From assembly GCF_000374925.1 (NCBI RefSeq), contig NZ_KB895541.1, forward strand, positions 1,242,122 to 1,306,121: a stretch of 64,000 nt of DNA. The letters run 5' to 3'. The notes beneath the pieces were generated by a model. That model was not told where the DNA came from and did not search any database. It saw only the letters and a list, made by a program, of their open reading frames with translations. This document shows, piece by piece, positions 24,893 through 34,144 of this stretch (the first letter of the stretch is position 1; every line of letters begins with the position of its first letter). Source of the DNA: Arthrobacter sp. 131MFCol6.1. GTDB taxonomy: Bacteria; Actinomycetota; Actinomycetes; Actinomycetales; Micrococcaceae. A program made the position numbers and the translations under genes.

Positions 24893-25183
24893 CTACGCGG
24901 CGTCCGCAACGGCCCCCCGCAGCCGCCAGCCCCCGCCGAGGCCGTCCCGGATCAGTTCCATGGTGGTCAGGGCCGAACCGCGGTTGCGGCCGAGCCTTGC
25001 CTGGACCTGCCACACCTCGACGTCCACGCGACTCAGACCCTTGGGCATCCGGCGCTCGGCTTCCCACCAGCTGACCCGCTCGAACCAGCGCACGGGCTCG
25101 GCCCCGATCAACCATTCCCTGCCGCCGCGGACCACGGCCAGGGGCCGCCCGTCCGGGCCTGTTTTCACCATCACGTGCTCCAT
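24893..25183 (-). CDS. hypothetical protein (DUF6504-like)
   Basis: A 96-residue protein from the ATG complementary to 25181-25183. A tryptophan-rich pattern (REWLIGAEPVRWFERVSWWEAERRMP, then VDVEVWQVQARLGRNRGSALTTMELIRDG) resembles the small DUF6504 proteins that are found near polymerase and imuB genes in actinobacteria. No such genes are nearby here. It is preceded by a longer possible reading frame up to 25282, but that part lacks conserved features. The family call is tentative and the function is unknown. Confidence 0.6.
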   Translation of the reverse strand: MEHVMVKTGPDGRPLAVVRGGREWLIGAEPVRWFERVSWWEAERRMPKGLSRVDVEVWQVQARLGRNRGSALTTMELIRDGLGGGWRLRGAVADAA

Positions 25184-25260
25184 GCCCGTCACAGTAGGGC
25201 GGAGCCCTGACATTTTCGGATCGAAGACATTTCGGGTGCGCCCGGGCGGCCTCCGGTCGT

Positions 25261-25313
25261 TAGTCGGCGGCGTGCACCGCAACGGTCTTTAGTCGGCGGC
25301 GTGCACCGCAACG
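25261..25313. repeat. 24-bp direct repeat over a gene's 3' end
   Basis: Two identical 24-base copies (25261-25284 and 25290-25313), beginning TAGTCGGCGGCGTGCACCGC, are five bases apart. The second encodes the last residues VAVHAAD and the stop codon of the minus-strand gene; the first is a duplicate of that tail just after the stop. Confidence 0.85.
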
Positions 25314-26569
25314 ACGCGCGGCTGGCGCAAGCGGATGAAAACCTCTGCGGGCTGGCGATTCTTGCCCTTGAGTGTGATGCCGGAGATGCTGACGCCTTCG
25401 GGCAGCAGAAGGCTTTGACGCACCACGCCGTGCGCGCTCTTCGACCACGCCTGACGATTCAACCCATAGACGGAGCTCTCCCGCAGCCCGAGCTCCTCGG
25501 GATCGATGCCCTCCGCACCTTGAAGCTCATAGGTGACCACGGCAAATCCTCCCTGGAGCCGGCTCCTCGACTCGAACTCAAACTCGAACTCGACCAGCCC
25601 CGCCTCAATTGTCGAATCCAACGGAAAAGTCAGCACCGTGTCCTCGGTCAGGCGCAGGGGTTCCGCGCCCGGCGCGGAAAGCTCGTGCGGCACAGGTTCG
25701 CCGCGGACGATGTCCTCGATGAGACTCGGCCATTTTTCCGCCGAAATGTCGGCCGACCGCACCGCCGGAAGCTTGTCCAGCCGCGCCAGAGAAGCTGCGA
25801 CGCGCTCATGCGGGGTTTCGTTCAACGTCGAGTCCTGATCGCTGTGACGGACCTGGAAGAACATGTGCTCCCGGGAGTCAAGGATGGTCGGCATCACCTG
25901 GTCTACACCATGGTGCGGACCGGGCGTAACGATCGAGAGGCTGCGCTGGCGCGGGTCGAACGCTGACACGAAGGCCATCCCCTGGGCGGACTTCGGGTGG
26001 TAGAACTCCCGGAGGTTCACCAAGTCATGTTCGCCCTTGTAGGCCGTCAGGCCGAGTCCGAATGAAATGGCCATCCCCACGTGGTTCAGCGTCCGGTACA
26101 CCTCAAGATGGGTCAGATAGTCGGCGGCGAGCAGGTCATCGTCATCGAGACGGAACCACGCGACCGGCTGCACGCCGGCGTCGGCGTCGAACTTGCTGGC
26201 GAGGTCCTGCTCAATCAGGGGCTTGACTTCTTCGATGCCTGTTCCCCGGACGACGTCGTTCCATTCCACCGGAACCAGGAACGGGTACCTGGCCGCGGCC
26301 GCGAACAAAATTTCCTGATGCCGCTTCGGGAGCAACTCGGAATACATCACAAAGTGTTTGTAGTCATGGTTTTCAGCCATCGCGGAAAGGGCAGGCACGG
26401 CCTTCTCGAAGAACATCTCAGCTCGAAGACTAAGGCGCTTTTCCGAGAACAAGTACTGCATGTAGTCCTCCGGGGTCTTGAAGACGCCGGAGCGCGACGT
26501 CTTCCAAGAGTGCGATCCGGGAGAGAAAAGGCTGTAGCGCGTGACGCCATAAAACATGGTGGTCCCCAT
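25289..26569 (-). CDS. putative rhamnosyltransferase-like glycosyltransferase
   Basis: A protein of about 426 residues. The central part has WFRLDDDDLLAADYL, a DxD-type sugar-nucleotide site like that of the putative rhamnosyl transferase family, and FYGVTRYSLF at the start matches the first strand of these enzymes. The carboxy third (after about residue 300) is beta-rich and may be a separate carbohydrate- or protein-binding domain. ATG 26569 was chosen because the upstream extension to 26668 uses TTA, CTA, AGA and AGG codons unlike the rest. No other polysaccharide genes are nearby, so the acceptor is unknown. It is divergent from the FAD oxidoreductase. Confidence 0.7.
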   Translation of the reverse strand: MGTTMFYGVTRYSLFSPGSHSWKTSRSGVFKTPEDYMQYLFSEKRLSLRAEMFFEKAVPALSAMAENHDYKHFVMYSELLPKRHQEILFAAAARYPFLVPVEWNDVVRGTGIEEVKPLIEQDLASKFDADAGVQPVAWFRLDDDDLLAADYLTHLEVYRTLNHVGMAISFGLGLTAYKGEHDLVNLREFYHPKSAQGMAFVSAFDPRQRSLSIVTPGPHHGVDQVMPTILDSREHMFFQVRHSDQDSTLNETPHERVAASLARLDKLPAVRSADISAEKWPSLIEDIVRGEPVPHELSAPGAEPLRLTEDTVLTFPLDSTIEAGLVEFEFEFESRSRLQGGFAVVTYELQGAEGIDPEELGLRESSVYGLNRQAWSKSAHGVVRQSLLLPEGVSISGITLKGKNRQPAEVFIRLRQPRVVAVHAAD

Positions 26570-26722
26570 GGTCTTTCGAAGCTGAACAAAATCACCTAAC
26601 TGTACTCTGCTACCACCATGCCTTAGGGACGGGTCCGCCCCTAACCTCCCCTCGCTGATGTCAGACATTTCGGACCACGTGACCGCGCACGCGCATCGCC
26701 CGGGTCAACTATCGTTGGCAGC

Positions 26723-28564
26723 ATGAACCTTGCCACGCAGACAATTCCACGCTTCAAGGAGTTCGCACCCGGAGACAAGCCGAACGTCGTTGATCCGATC
26801 AGCTCCCGGCAGAGGACGGCGTGGAATGAGGTTCCTGAAGTCGCGGACCGATCGTGTGACGTTGTTGTCGCCGGCGGAGGTCTATCGGGGGTGACTGCGG
26901 CCATCGCCGCCACCAGGCGCGGTGCCTCCGTGATCATGGTGGAACCGACCCACATGGTCGGCGGGCAGGCAACAGCCGGCGGCGTTTCCGCCTTTGACAT
27001 CACCTTCCACTACGACCACGCGCTCAATGACTTTGGCATCTGGTCAGAGATACTCGCCCGGATCCAGCACATCTACGATGTCGACCTCAACCGGCCCGTG
27101 AACGTCGGCCATTACAGGAAAATCTCCTTCACGCCCAACGTGGCTGTGGTTGAACGAGTGCTCACCGAGATGCTCGATGCCGCGGGCGTACCCGTGCTCC
27201 GTAACACCGGGATCAGTGCTGCGTTCCGCGAGGCCGGCCGGGTCACCGGCCTCCTCACCACCGCGGGACCGATCGAGGCGAAGATCGTCATCGATGCCAC
27301 CGAGGACGGGCAGGTTCTCGCCCTCGCCGGGGTCCCCCACCGGCTGAGTAACGGAGTCTCCAACGGAACAACCACCCGCGGGATCACTTCCCAACGGCAA
27401 GCCATTCAGGACATTACCTACACCGCGATTATCCAGGCCTATCCCGGGGGCATCCCCGACGAACTCCGCGTCACCGTGGCGCCGGAAAACTACGACACGT
27501 ATGCAGCGGAATTCCGCAGCGCATACCCGCCAGAAGGCGGCTTCGATAGCCTCAAGAAAAAGCCCGGGCCGCTGGGATTTGCAGGCTTCCGTGCCGCCCC
27601 GGACCTGAGTTCCGAGAACATGCAAACGGGCGACGAGTACAACGCCGTAACCCGAACGAACCTGAATCATTTCAACGACTTCCCCGTCGGCGCCGACTAC
27701 CTCACCGATCCGGATGCCCGCGCCCGCTACGAGGCCGAGGCGAAGCTGAAAACGATCTGCATCATCTACTACTTGCAGAACGAGCTCGGCCTGCCTTGGT
27801 CTGTCGCAACGGACGAGGGCTACGCTGAGGGGCCGACACCCCCGCGCAACCCATATGTGCCCCAGGTATATATCCCGATCGAGCGGCATATGCCACTCAT
27901 CCCCTACATCCGCGAATCACGCCGCGTGATCGGGACAGCAATCATTACGGGCAAGGACATCGTCCGTGAACCGAACCGCACCGAAGCGCCCTGGCGCGAC
28001 GACAGTGTGGTTGTAGGCACGTACCACCCGGACCTCCACGGCGGCCGGGCCGAGACGGACTTCGAGAATTATCTCGGCGAGTCCCTGGCCGACAAGCCCA
28101 CCGTCTGGCGGGAGGGTCCGTTCCCCATCCCGATGGGAGCACTCATCCCCGAGTGGGTGGACGGGCTCCTCGCGGCGGAGAAGAATATCTCCACCACTCG
28201 GCTCGCGTCCGGTGCGATTCGGCTGCACCCTACCGTGTCAGGCATCGGTGAAGCCGCTGGCACGGCGGCTGCGTTGGCCGTGCACCATGGCGTGCAGCCG
28301 GCAGAGATTCCGGTCGCGGCCGTCCAGCTGTCACTGGCCGAGGGTGGCGCATTATTGACGCCTCTGGCCGTGGAGGGGCTGGACCGAGGGTCGCCCGAGT
28401 TCATCGCTGTCACGCTGGCCCTCGCCAGAAACAGGGCTGCCAAGGAGATCCTGCGTCCGAAGAACATGGAACCCTACATCATCACCGACACAGAGGCTGC
28501 TGCGGCCGCCGGGCAGGTGTCGATCCAGTACCTGAAGGACTGGCGGGTCAGCATTCAACGCTAA
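26723..28564 (+). CDS. FAD-dependent oxidoreductase (FAD_oxidored family)
   Basis: A 613-residue flavoprotein. The Rossmann motif VVVAGGGLSGVTAAIAATRRG is at about residues 47-67, followed by VIMVEPTHMVGGQATAGGVS, typical of the PF12831 type. DATEDGQVLALAG is the second FAD contact and HPTVSGIGEAAGTAAALAV near the carboxy end closes the FAD site. There is no signal peptide, so it is probably cytoplasmic. The amino-terminal 40 residues precede the flavin fold and have no recognised motif. The substrate is unknown. It is a single gene, divergent from the glycosyltransferase-like gene, and ends about 100 bp from tRNA-Val. Confidence 0.85.
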   Translation: MNLATQTIPRFKEFAPGDKPNVVDPISSRQRTAWNEVPEVADRSCDVVVAGGGLSGVTAAIAATRRGASVIMVEPTHMVGGQATAGGVSAFDITFHYDHALNDFGIWSEILARIQHIYDVDLNRPVNVGHYRKISFTPNVAVVERVLTEMLDAAGVPVLRNTGISAAFREAGRVTGLLTTAGPIEAKIVIDATEDGQVLALAGVPHRLSNGVSNGTTTRGITSQRQAIQDITYTAIIQAYPGGIPDELRVTVAPENYDTYAAEFRSAYPPEGGFDSLKKKPGPLGFAGFRAAPDLSSENMQTGDEYNAVTRTNLNHFNDFPVGADYLTDPDARARYEAEAKLKTICIIYYLQNELGLPWSVATDEGYAEGPTPPRNPYVPQVYIPIERHMPLIPYIRESRRVIGTAIITGKDIVREPNRTEAPWRDDSVVVGTYHPDLHGGRAETDFENYLGESLADKPTVWREGPFPIPMGALIPEWVDGLLAAEKNISTTRLASGAIRLHPTVSGIGEAAGTAAALAVHHGVQPAEIPVAAVQLSLAEGGALLTPLAVEGLDRGSPEFIAVTLALARNRAAKEILRPKNMEPYIITDTEAAAAAGQVSIQYLKDWRVSIQR

Positions 28565-28572
28565 CGAAGGGC

Positions 28573-28603
28573 GCCCCAGGCCGCGGAGTCCGCTGCCTGG
28601 GGC
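28573..28603 (+). terminator. hairpin after the FAD oxidoreductase gene
   Basis: GCCCCAGGC pairs with GCCTGGGGC, nine bases after the stop codon. It has no T-run, so termination here would be of the weak, GC-only kind seen in actinobacteria. Confidence 0.4.
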
Positions 28604-28619
28604 CCTGCCGGGCCGGCAC

Positions 28620-28661
28620 AAAAAAACTCCGCCGTCCCGGAGATATTCCAGGACGGCGGAG
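28620..28661 (-). terminator. rho-independent terminator of tRNA-Val
   Basis: On the minus strand an 11-bp perfect stem (CTCCGCCGTCC) with a 13-base loop is followed by seven T residues. It starts 11 bp beyond the CCA end of the tRNA. Confidence 0.85.
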
Positions 28662-28671
28662 CTTGAATAAG

Positions 28672-28747
28672 TGGTGGGTCCTACCGGGATCGAACCGATG
28701 ACATCCACGGTGTAAACGTGGCGCTCTACCAGCTGAGCTAAAGACCC
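28672..28747 (-). tRNA. tRNA-Val (anticodon TAC)
   Basis: A 76-nt cloverleaf including an encoded CCA end. The acceptor GGGTCTT pairs with AGGACCC, and the D arm is GCTCAGCTGGTAGAGC. The anticodon stem CCACG/CGTGG carries the loop TTTACAC, giving anticodon TAC for valine GTA codons. The T arm contains GGTTCGATCCC. It is followed by a strong terminator and is transcribed toward the FAD oxidoreductase gene. Confidence 0.97.
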
Positions 28748-28837
28748 AAACCGCGGTTTCCGCGCTTCAGCGCTTCAACCAACGAACAGTTACTGTACCG
28801 GATGTCACCGGCCCAGCGCCAATCGGCCCGGCCGTCG

Positions 28838-29743
28838 CTACAACGGCGGCAGCTCGGCGGCGAGCCAAGTCAAGGCCCCGCTGACGCCTGCCTCCAGCTT
28901 GATGGTGGCAAGGCCGTCGCCGCGGGTCGGTCCTCTGTTGATGATGACGACGGCTTTGCCCTGCTTCGCCGCGTGGCGGACAAAACGCAGGCCGCTCATC
29001 ACGGTGAGTGAGGAGCCTGCCACCAGGAGCGCCCGGGCGGCGTCGACCATGGCGTAGGAGCGCTCCACCCGGTCCTTGGGCACGTTTTCCCCGAAGTACA
29101 CGAAGTCCGGTTTCAGGGTGCCGCCGCAGGCGGGGCAGCGGGCGACGACGAACGACTCAATCAGTCGGGTGTCCTCGACGGCGGCATCGGCGTCCGGCGC
29201 CATTTCAACCACCCCGGCGGCCTGCGCGCGTTCGAGGAACCCGGGGTTGAGTTCCTCCAGGACACCGGCCAGCATCCGGCGGCTGAACCGCCGGTGGCAG
29301 TCCAGGCACACCACCTGGTCGAACCGGCCGTGCAGGTCCACCACGTTGACGCTGCCGGCGTCCTCGTGGAGCCGGTCCACGTTCTGGGTGATGAGTCCGG
29401 TGAGCAGCCCCTGCTGCTCCAGCCGGGCTACCGCGGCGTGGCCCGCGTTGGGATCCGCCCTGCGCAGGTGTGACCAGCCGATGTGGTTGCGGGCCCAGTA
29501 GCGCTGCCGGTTTCCCGGCTCGCCGATGAATTCCTGGTAGGTCATGGGGGTCCGCGGCGCGGCGCCGGGCCCGCGGTAGTCCGGGATGCCTGAATCCGTA
29601 CTCAGGCCGGCGCCGGTCAGCACGGCAAACTGGCCCCCGGACAGGAGTCCGTGGATGTCCTGCAGGGCCTCGAGTTCGGTGCGCTGGAGCTCCGCGGCGG
29701 TCCCGGCGGCCGTGACCGGCGGGAGACTGGCAAACCCGGTCAT
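28838..29743 (-). CDS. Sir2 family NAD-dependent protein deacetylase
   Basis: A 301-residue sirtuin that removes acyl groups from lysine using NAD. The NAD motif VLTGAGLSTDSGIPDYRG is at about residues 41-58 and TQNVDRLHEDAG follows. The catalytic histidine is in VVDLHGRFD, and two zinc pairs are CLDCHRRF and CPACGGTLKPDFVYFGE. ATG 29743 follows AGGA by seven bases; an upstream GTG lacks a ribosome site. It begins 31 bp after the peroxiredoxin stop on the same strand, so it may be the third gene of the DUF3052-peroxiredoxin-sirtuin unit. Confidence 0.94.
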   Translation of the reverse strand: MTGFASLPPVTAAGTAAELQRTELEALQDIHGLLSGGQFAVLTGAGLSTDSGIPDYRGPGAAPRTPMTYQEFIGEPGNRQRYWARNHIGWSHLRRADPNAGHAAVARLEQQGLLTGLITQNVDRLHEDAGSVNVVDLHGRFDQVVCLDCHRRFSRRMLAGVLEELNPGFLERAQAAGVVEMAPDADAAVEDTRLIESFVVARCPACGGTLKPDFVYFGENVPKDRVERSYAMVDAARALLVAGSSLTVMSGLRFVRHAAKQGKAVVIINRGPTRGDGLATIKLEAGVSGALTWLAAELPPL

Positions 29744-29774
29744 GCCGATTCCTGGCCGCCGCTGCCTCACCGGG

Positions 29775-30302
29775 TCAGTTCCCGCCGAGTCCCGCGAGGG
29801 CAGCCCGGTATTCGGCGAAGTCCCGGGCCTGGCCGCGGGGATTCACCACGACGTAGCGGACAATTCCCGCCGCGTCAATGATGAAGGTGCCGCGCAGCGC
29901 CATGCCGCTGTCAGGGTCGAACACGCCATAAGCCGAGGCCACGGCGCCGTGCGGCCAGAAGTCGGCGAGCAGGTCGAAGCCATAACCTTCCTTTTCGGCA
30001 TAGGCCCGCTGGGCGAACTTACTGTCCACCGAGACCGCCAGCACGACGGCATCGGAAGCCTCGAACAGTGCCAGGTTGTCCCGGATTTCGCACAGTTCCC
30101 CGGTGCAGATGCCGGAGAAGGCGAACGGGTAGAAGACTATGACGACATTGCGGCCGCGGAGATCCGAGAGGCGCACCGGTTCGCCGAATTGATTGGCGAG
30201 CTCGAAATCCGGTGCGGCATCGCCGACGCCGGGTACCCCGCCGGGAACAGGACTCATTACGGCAGACACCGCAGAGGCCTCGTGCTGGACCGCCTGGGTC
30301 AC
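29775..30302 (-). CDS. peroxiredoxin, AhpE-like
   Basis: A 175-residue AhpC/TSA-family peroxidase. The peroxidatic cysteine is in PFAFSGICTGELC (about Cys66), in the arrangement used by one-cysteine AhpE enzymes; a further cysteine five residues later might be a resolving thiol. Other blocks are APDFELANQFGEPVRLSDLRG and VLAVSVDSKFAQRAYAEKEGYGFDLLADF. The GTG start overlaps the upstream DUF3052 stop as GTGA and has GGAAG five bases before it, so translation is coupled. It would reduce organic peroxides or peroxynitrite in the cytoplasm. Confidence 0.93.
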   Translation of the reverse strand: MTQAVQHEASAVSAVMSPVPGGVPGVGDAAPDFELANQFGEPVRLSDLRGRNVVIVFYPFAFSGICTGELCEIRDNLALFEASDAVVLAVSVDSKFAQRAYAEKEGYGFDLLADFWPHGAVASAYGVFDPDSGMALRGTFIIDAAGIVRYVVVNPRGQARDFAEYRAALAGLGGN

Positions 30303-30718
30303 TTGTTCTTCCGCGTGACCAACCGGGTGGCGCTCCAGTCCTTCGAGACGCCGGCGGAGGTGGTGTAGTGAAGACCTGCGGTGGGCGCGGCGTCCTGGAT
30401 GTCCGCGGGCGAGACGTAGCCGTCCCGGCCGGACTTGGGCGTCAGGACCCAGACCACGCCACCCTCGGTGAGAGTGGTCAGCGAGTCGACCAGCGTGTCC
30501 ACAAGGTCTCCGTCACCTGCCCGCCACCAGAGAATGGCGGCGTCGACCACCTCGTGATCGTCCTCATCGAGAAGCTCAGAGCCCGTGAGATCTTCGATAT
30601 CGTCCCGCAAGTCGAAGTCGACATCGTCGTCATAACCGAATTCCTGAATCAGGTCCCCGTCTTTGAAACCCAGTTTCTCCGCCACATTTACCGAAGTGGC
30701 GGCGTCGGCCTCGCTCAC
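30299..30718 (-). CDS. DUF3052 family protein
   Basis: A 139-residue acidic protein of the DUF3052 family, found in actinobacteria next to aceE and a peroxiredoxin as here. Recognisable parts are VAEKLGFKDGDLIQEFGYDDDVDFDLRDDIE, the VDAAILWWRAGDGDLVDTLVD core and VWVLTPKSGRDGYVSPADI. The GTG start follows AGGAGCAACAC. There is no signal peptide or membrane segment. The biochemical role is unknown. The divergent promoter region shared with aceE suggests joint control with pyruvate metabolism. Confidence 0.92.
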   Translation of the reverse strand: MSEADAATSVNVAEKLGFKDGDLIQEFGYDDDVDFDLRDDIEDLTGSELLDEDDHEVVDAAILWWRAGDGDLVDTLVDSLTTLTEGGVVWVLTPKSGRDGYVSPADIQDAAPTAGLHYTTSAGVSKDWSATRLVTRKNK

Positions 30719-31154
30719 GTGTTGCTCCTATGCTTTTTGAATTGCTTCATGTTTTCAATGGCACTAGTGATTTCCATTACTCCAAGCCAACACCCTTTGC
30801 GCTCTCGCTTCAAGCTGTTGGCACCGCGATCCGCCATATTCTGCGTCACACGAGGCGATCCGGAGGCTGCAGGGCAGCGCTTCGTCACACAACCAGTATG
30901 CCCGTGAAATACGGCGGCGGGTCCATACGGCGGCTACGCATCCATCAGTCCGCACGGCTAGAGTGGCTGATGACGACTACGCCTGCGCGGGCAACCGCCC
31001 GGCTGATACAGGCAGGCGTACCGTGATTGGACCTTGCCCGGCGCATACGACCGGGCTGTTGTAACCGATATGTCGCACACGTCGCGTTCACGCCAGGCAG
31101 TCACCCTGCCCGGAGCTGAGGGTGCCGATAGATGCGCTCAAAGAGAGGTTGGAC
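30719..31154. other. divergent intergenic region between DUF3052 gene and aceE
   Basis: A 436-bp stretch without a supported gene. The part next to the DUF3052 gene is AT-richer than the surroundings. A short inverted repeat GCCCGG-9-CCGGGC (about 31034-31054) lies roughly 100 bp before aceE and could be a regulatory site. No conserved RNA was recognised. Confidence 0.5.
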
Positions 31155-33908
31155 GTGGCTGCAGGAGAAGATACCTCCCATATCCTCAGCGGGTTGACAA
31201 ACCAGCTGCCTGATCGTGATCCGGAAGAGACCGCCGAATGGCTGGAGTCCCTGGATACCCTGATTCAGGAACAAGGCACCGAACGTGCCCAGTACATTAT
31301 GCGCAGCCTGCTCCAGCGGGCCGGCGCGCAGAGCGTGGGTGTTCCGATGGTCACCACCACGGACTACGTCAACACCATCCCGGTCGACCAGGAAGCGGCA
31401 TTCCCTGGCGATGAAGAGATCGAACGCAAGTACCGTGCCTGGCTGCGCTGGAATGCCGCCGTGATGGTGCACCGGGCACAGCGGGCGGACATTGGCGTCG
31501 GCGGCCACATCTCCACCTACGCCGGTGCCGCGACCCTGTACGAGGTTGGTTTCAACCACTTCTTCCGCGGCAAGGACCACTCCGGCGGCGGCGACCAGGT
31601 CTTCTTCCAGGGCCACGCCTCCCCCGGCATGTACGCCCGCGCCTTCATGGAGGGCCGGCTCTCCGAGGAGGACCTGGACGGGTTCCGCCAGGAGAAGTCC
31701 AAGGAAGGGCACGCACTGTCCTCCTATCCGCACCCGCGCCTGATGCCGGAGTTCTGGGAATTCCCCACCGTCTCGATGGGCATCGGCCCGATGAACGCCA
31801 TCTACCAGGCCCAGTCCAACCGGTACCTGCACAACCGCGGCATCAAGGACACCTCGGACCAGCAGGTCTGGGCGTTCCTGGGCGACGGCGAAATGGACGA
31901 GCCCGAGTCCCGCGGCCTGCTGCAGCTCGCGGCCAACGACAAGCTCGACAACCTCAACTTCGTCATCAACTGCAACCTCCAGCGCCTCGACGGTCCCGTC
32001 CGCGGCAACGGCAAGATCATGCAGGAACTCGAAGCGTTCTTCCGCGGTGCCGGCTGGAACGTCATCAAGGTCGTCTGGGGCCGCGAGTGGGATGACCTGC
32101 TGGCCAAGGACGAGGACGGCTCGCTCGTCAAGATCATGAACGAGACCGTCGACGGCGACTACCAGACGTACAAGGCCGAATCCGGCGCGTTCGTCCGCGA
32201 GCACTTCTTCGGCAAGACCCCGCAGACCAAGGAAATGGTCCAGGACCTGACCGACGACCAGATCTGGAACCTCAAGCGCGGCGGGCACGACTACAACAAG
32301 GTCTACGCCGCGTACAAGGCCGCCACCGAGTTCAAGGGCAAGCCCACGGTCATCCTGGCGCACACGGTCAAGGGCTACGGCCTGGGTACCCACTTCGAGG
32401 GCCGCAACGCGACCCACCAGATGAAGAAGCTCACCCTTGCGGACCTCAAGGCCTTCCGCGACCACCTGCGCATCCCGATCACGGACGAGCAGCTCGAAGC
32501 GGACCTCTACCGGCCGCCGTACTACCACCCCGGCATGGACTCCCCGGAGATCCAGTACCTGATGGACCGCCGCAAGCAGCTCGGCGGCTTCGTCCCCGAG
32601 CGGCGCTCCAAGCACGCCGACGTCACCCTCCCGGATGAGAAGGTCTACGAAGTCGCCAACCGCGGCTCCGGCAAGCAGCACGCCGCCACCACCATGGCAT
32701 TTGTCCGGCTGCTCAAGGACCTCATGCGGGACAAGGAGTTCGGCAAGCGGATTGTGCCGATCATCCCCGATGAGGCCCGCACCTTCGGCATGGACGCGTT
32801 CTTCCCGACGGCGAAGATCTACAACCCGAACGGCCAGAACTACCTCTCCGTGGACCGCGAGCTCGTCCTGGCGTACAAGGAGTCCATCTCCGGCCAGATC
32901 GTGCACGCCGGCATCAACGAGGCCGGGTCCGTGGCAGCCTTCACCGCCGCCGGCACGTCCTACGCCACCCACGGCGAACCGCTCATCCCGGTCTACGTCT
33001 TCTACTCGATGTTCGGGTTCCAGCGCACGGGCGATTCCTTCTGGGCAGCCGCCGACCAGATGACCCGCGGGTTCATCATCGGCGCCACGGCAGGGCGCAC
33101 CACGCTGACCGGCGAAGGCCTGCAGCACGCCGACGGGCACTCCCCCATGCTGGCGGCAACCAACCCAGCCGTCGTCACCTACGACCCGGCATACGGTTAC
33201 GAGATGGGCGTCATCATGCGTGACGGCCTCAACCGGATGTACGGTCCCGGCCCTGACGACAACGACCCGTCGCGGAACGTGATGTACTACATCACGGTCT
33301 ACAACGAGCCGATCGTGCAGCCGCCGGCACCGGCGGAACTCGACGTCGAGGGCATCGTCAAGGGCATCTACCTGCTGGCGCCGGCCAAGATTGACGGCCC
33401 GCGCACGCAGATCCTTGCCTCGGGCGTGTCTGTTCCCTGGGCCCTCGAAGCCCAGCGGGTCCTCGCCGAGGACTGGGGCGTCTCAGCGGACGTCTGGTCC
33501 GTGACCTCCTGGACCGAACTGCGCCGCGACGCCATGGCCGCCGAGGAAGATTCCTTCCTCAACCCCGGCCAGCCCGCCCGCGTCCCGTTCGTCACCCAGC
33601 AGCTCGCCGGTGCCACCGGGCCGATCGTTGCGGTCACCGACTACATGAAGGCCGTGCCGGACCAGATCCGGCAGTTCCTCCCGAACGAGTTCGCCTCGCT
33701 CGGCGCGGACGGCTTCGGCTTCTCCGACACCCGTGCCGCGGCACGCCGCTTCTTCAAGAACGACATCCACTCGATCGTGGTCCGTTCCCTGCAGATGCTG
33801 GCCCGCCGCGGCGAGGTCGACGCCCAAGCGCCGGCCCAGGCGATCGAGAAGTACCGTCTGCTCAACGTGAACGCCGGCACCACCGGCAACGCGGGCGGCG
33901 ACTCCTAA
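31155..33908 (+). CDS. aceE: pyruvate dehydrogenase E1 component, homodimeric
   Basis: A 917-residue homodimeric E1, which decarboxylates pyruvate with thiamine diphosphate and passes the acetyl group to lipoyl-E2. The thiamine motif is [19 protein letters not shown] near residue 242. The amino end [26 protein letters not shown] and [10 protein letters not shown] region match AceE throughout. GTG 31155 was chosen because GAGAGG lies six bases before it; a GTG at 31122 is the alternative. The E2/E3 genes are elsewhere. Its position before the fatty-acid genes links acetyl-CoA supply to lipid synthesis. Confidence 0.96.
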   Translation: MAAGEDTSHILSGLTNQLPDRDPEETAEWLESLDTLIQEQGTERAQYIMRSLLQRAGAQSVGVPMVTTTDYVNTIPVDQEAAFPGDEEIERKYRAWLRWNAAVMVHRAQRADIGVGGHISTYAGAATLYEVGFNHFFRGKDHSGGGDQVFFQGHASPGMYARAFMEGRLSEEDLDGFRQEKSKEGHALSSYPHPRLMPEFWEFPTVSMGIGPMNAIYQAQSNRYLHNRGIKDTSDQQVWAFLGDGEMDEPESRGLLQLAANDKLDNLNFVINCNLQRLDGPVRGNGKIMQELEAFFRGAGWNVIKVVWGREWDDLLAKDEDGSLVKIMNETVDGDYQTYKAESGAFVREHFFGKTPQTKEMVQDLTDDQIWNLKRGGHDYNKVYAAYKAATEFKGKPTVILAHTVKGYGLGTHFEGRNATHQMKKLTLADLKAFRDHLRIPITDEQLEADLYRPPYYHPGMDSPEIQYLMDRRKQLGGFVPERRSKHADVTLPDEKVYEVANRGSGKQHAATTMAFVRLLKDLMRDKEFGKRIVPIIPDEARTFGMDAFFPTAKIYNPNGQNYLSVDRELVLAYKESISGQIVHAGINEAGSVAAFTAAGTSYATHGEPLIPVYVFYSMFGFQRTGDSFWAAADQMTRGFIIGATAGRTTLTGEGLQHADGHSPMLAATNPAVVTYDPAYGYEMGVIMRDGLNRMYGPGPDDNDPSRNVMYYITVYNEPIVQPPAPAELDVEGIVKGIYLLAPAKIDGPRTQILASGVSVPWALEAQRVLAEDWGVSADVWSVTSWTELRRDAMAAEEDSFLNPGQPARVPFVTQQLAGATGPIVAVTDYMKAVPDQIRQFLPNEFASLGADGFGFSDTRAAARRFFKNDIHSIVVRSLQMLARRGEVDAQAPAQAIEKYRLLNVNAGTTGNAGGDS

Positions 33909-33931
33909 CCGCGCCGCACGCCACCACAGTT

Positions 33932-33976
33932 CGACGGCGGCTCCCACCGAACGGTGGGGGCCGCCGTCGGGCGTTT
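33932..33976 (+). terminator. terminator of aceE
   Basis: CGACGGCGGC-T-CCCACC pairs with GGTGGG-G-GCCGCCGTCG across a GAAC loop, followed by GGCGTTT. It starts 24 bp past the aceE stop, so aceE and the fab genes are separate transcripts. Confidence 0.8.
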
Positions 33977-34090
33977 AACCGCCCCGCCTGCCTCCTTCTC
34001 GCTTTCCATCTCCCCTCCCGCCTCCCTCCGGCCTCCCTTGTTGCGCACGCTTTGGACTGCTGCGGGACGCTGTGATGCAGGACAAGGGCA

Positions 34091-34109
34091 GTTGTAGCCT
34101 TCGCACAAA
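34091..34109. promoter_or_regulatory. candidate FasR box upstream of fasR
   Basis: GTTGTAGCCTTCGCACAAA matches the site before fabD (35393-35411) at 16 of 19 positions. It ends 23 bp before the -10 box of the regulator gene, a position suited to an activator or autoregulator. Confidence 0.55.
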
Positions 34110-34132
34110 TGGAGCTTGGGCGGCCCGCCCCG

Positions 34133-34138
34133 TATGCT
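34133..34138 (+). promoter_or_regulatory. -10 box of fasR, probably leaderless
   Basis: TATGCT is followed six bases later by the ATG at 34145. No ribosome binding site is present, so transcription probably starts at the initiation codon. Confidence 0.45.
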
Positions 34139-34144
34139 CAATGC

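Noticed and set aside
28672..28747. Integrative element attached at tRNA-Val
   Set aside because: No integrase gene and no second copy of the tRNA 3' end was found in the window, although the neighbouring genes look accessory.
31101..33140. 679-codon minus-strand frame opposite aceE
   Set aside because: aceE is intact on the plus strand; the antisense frame has no recognisable fold.
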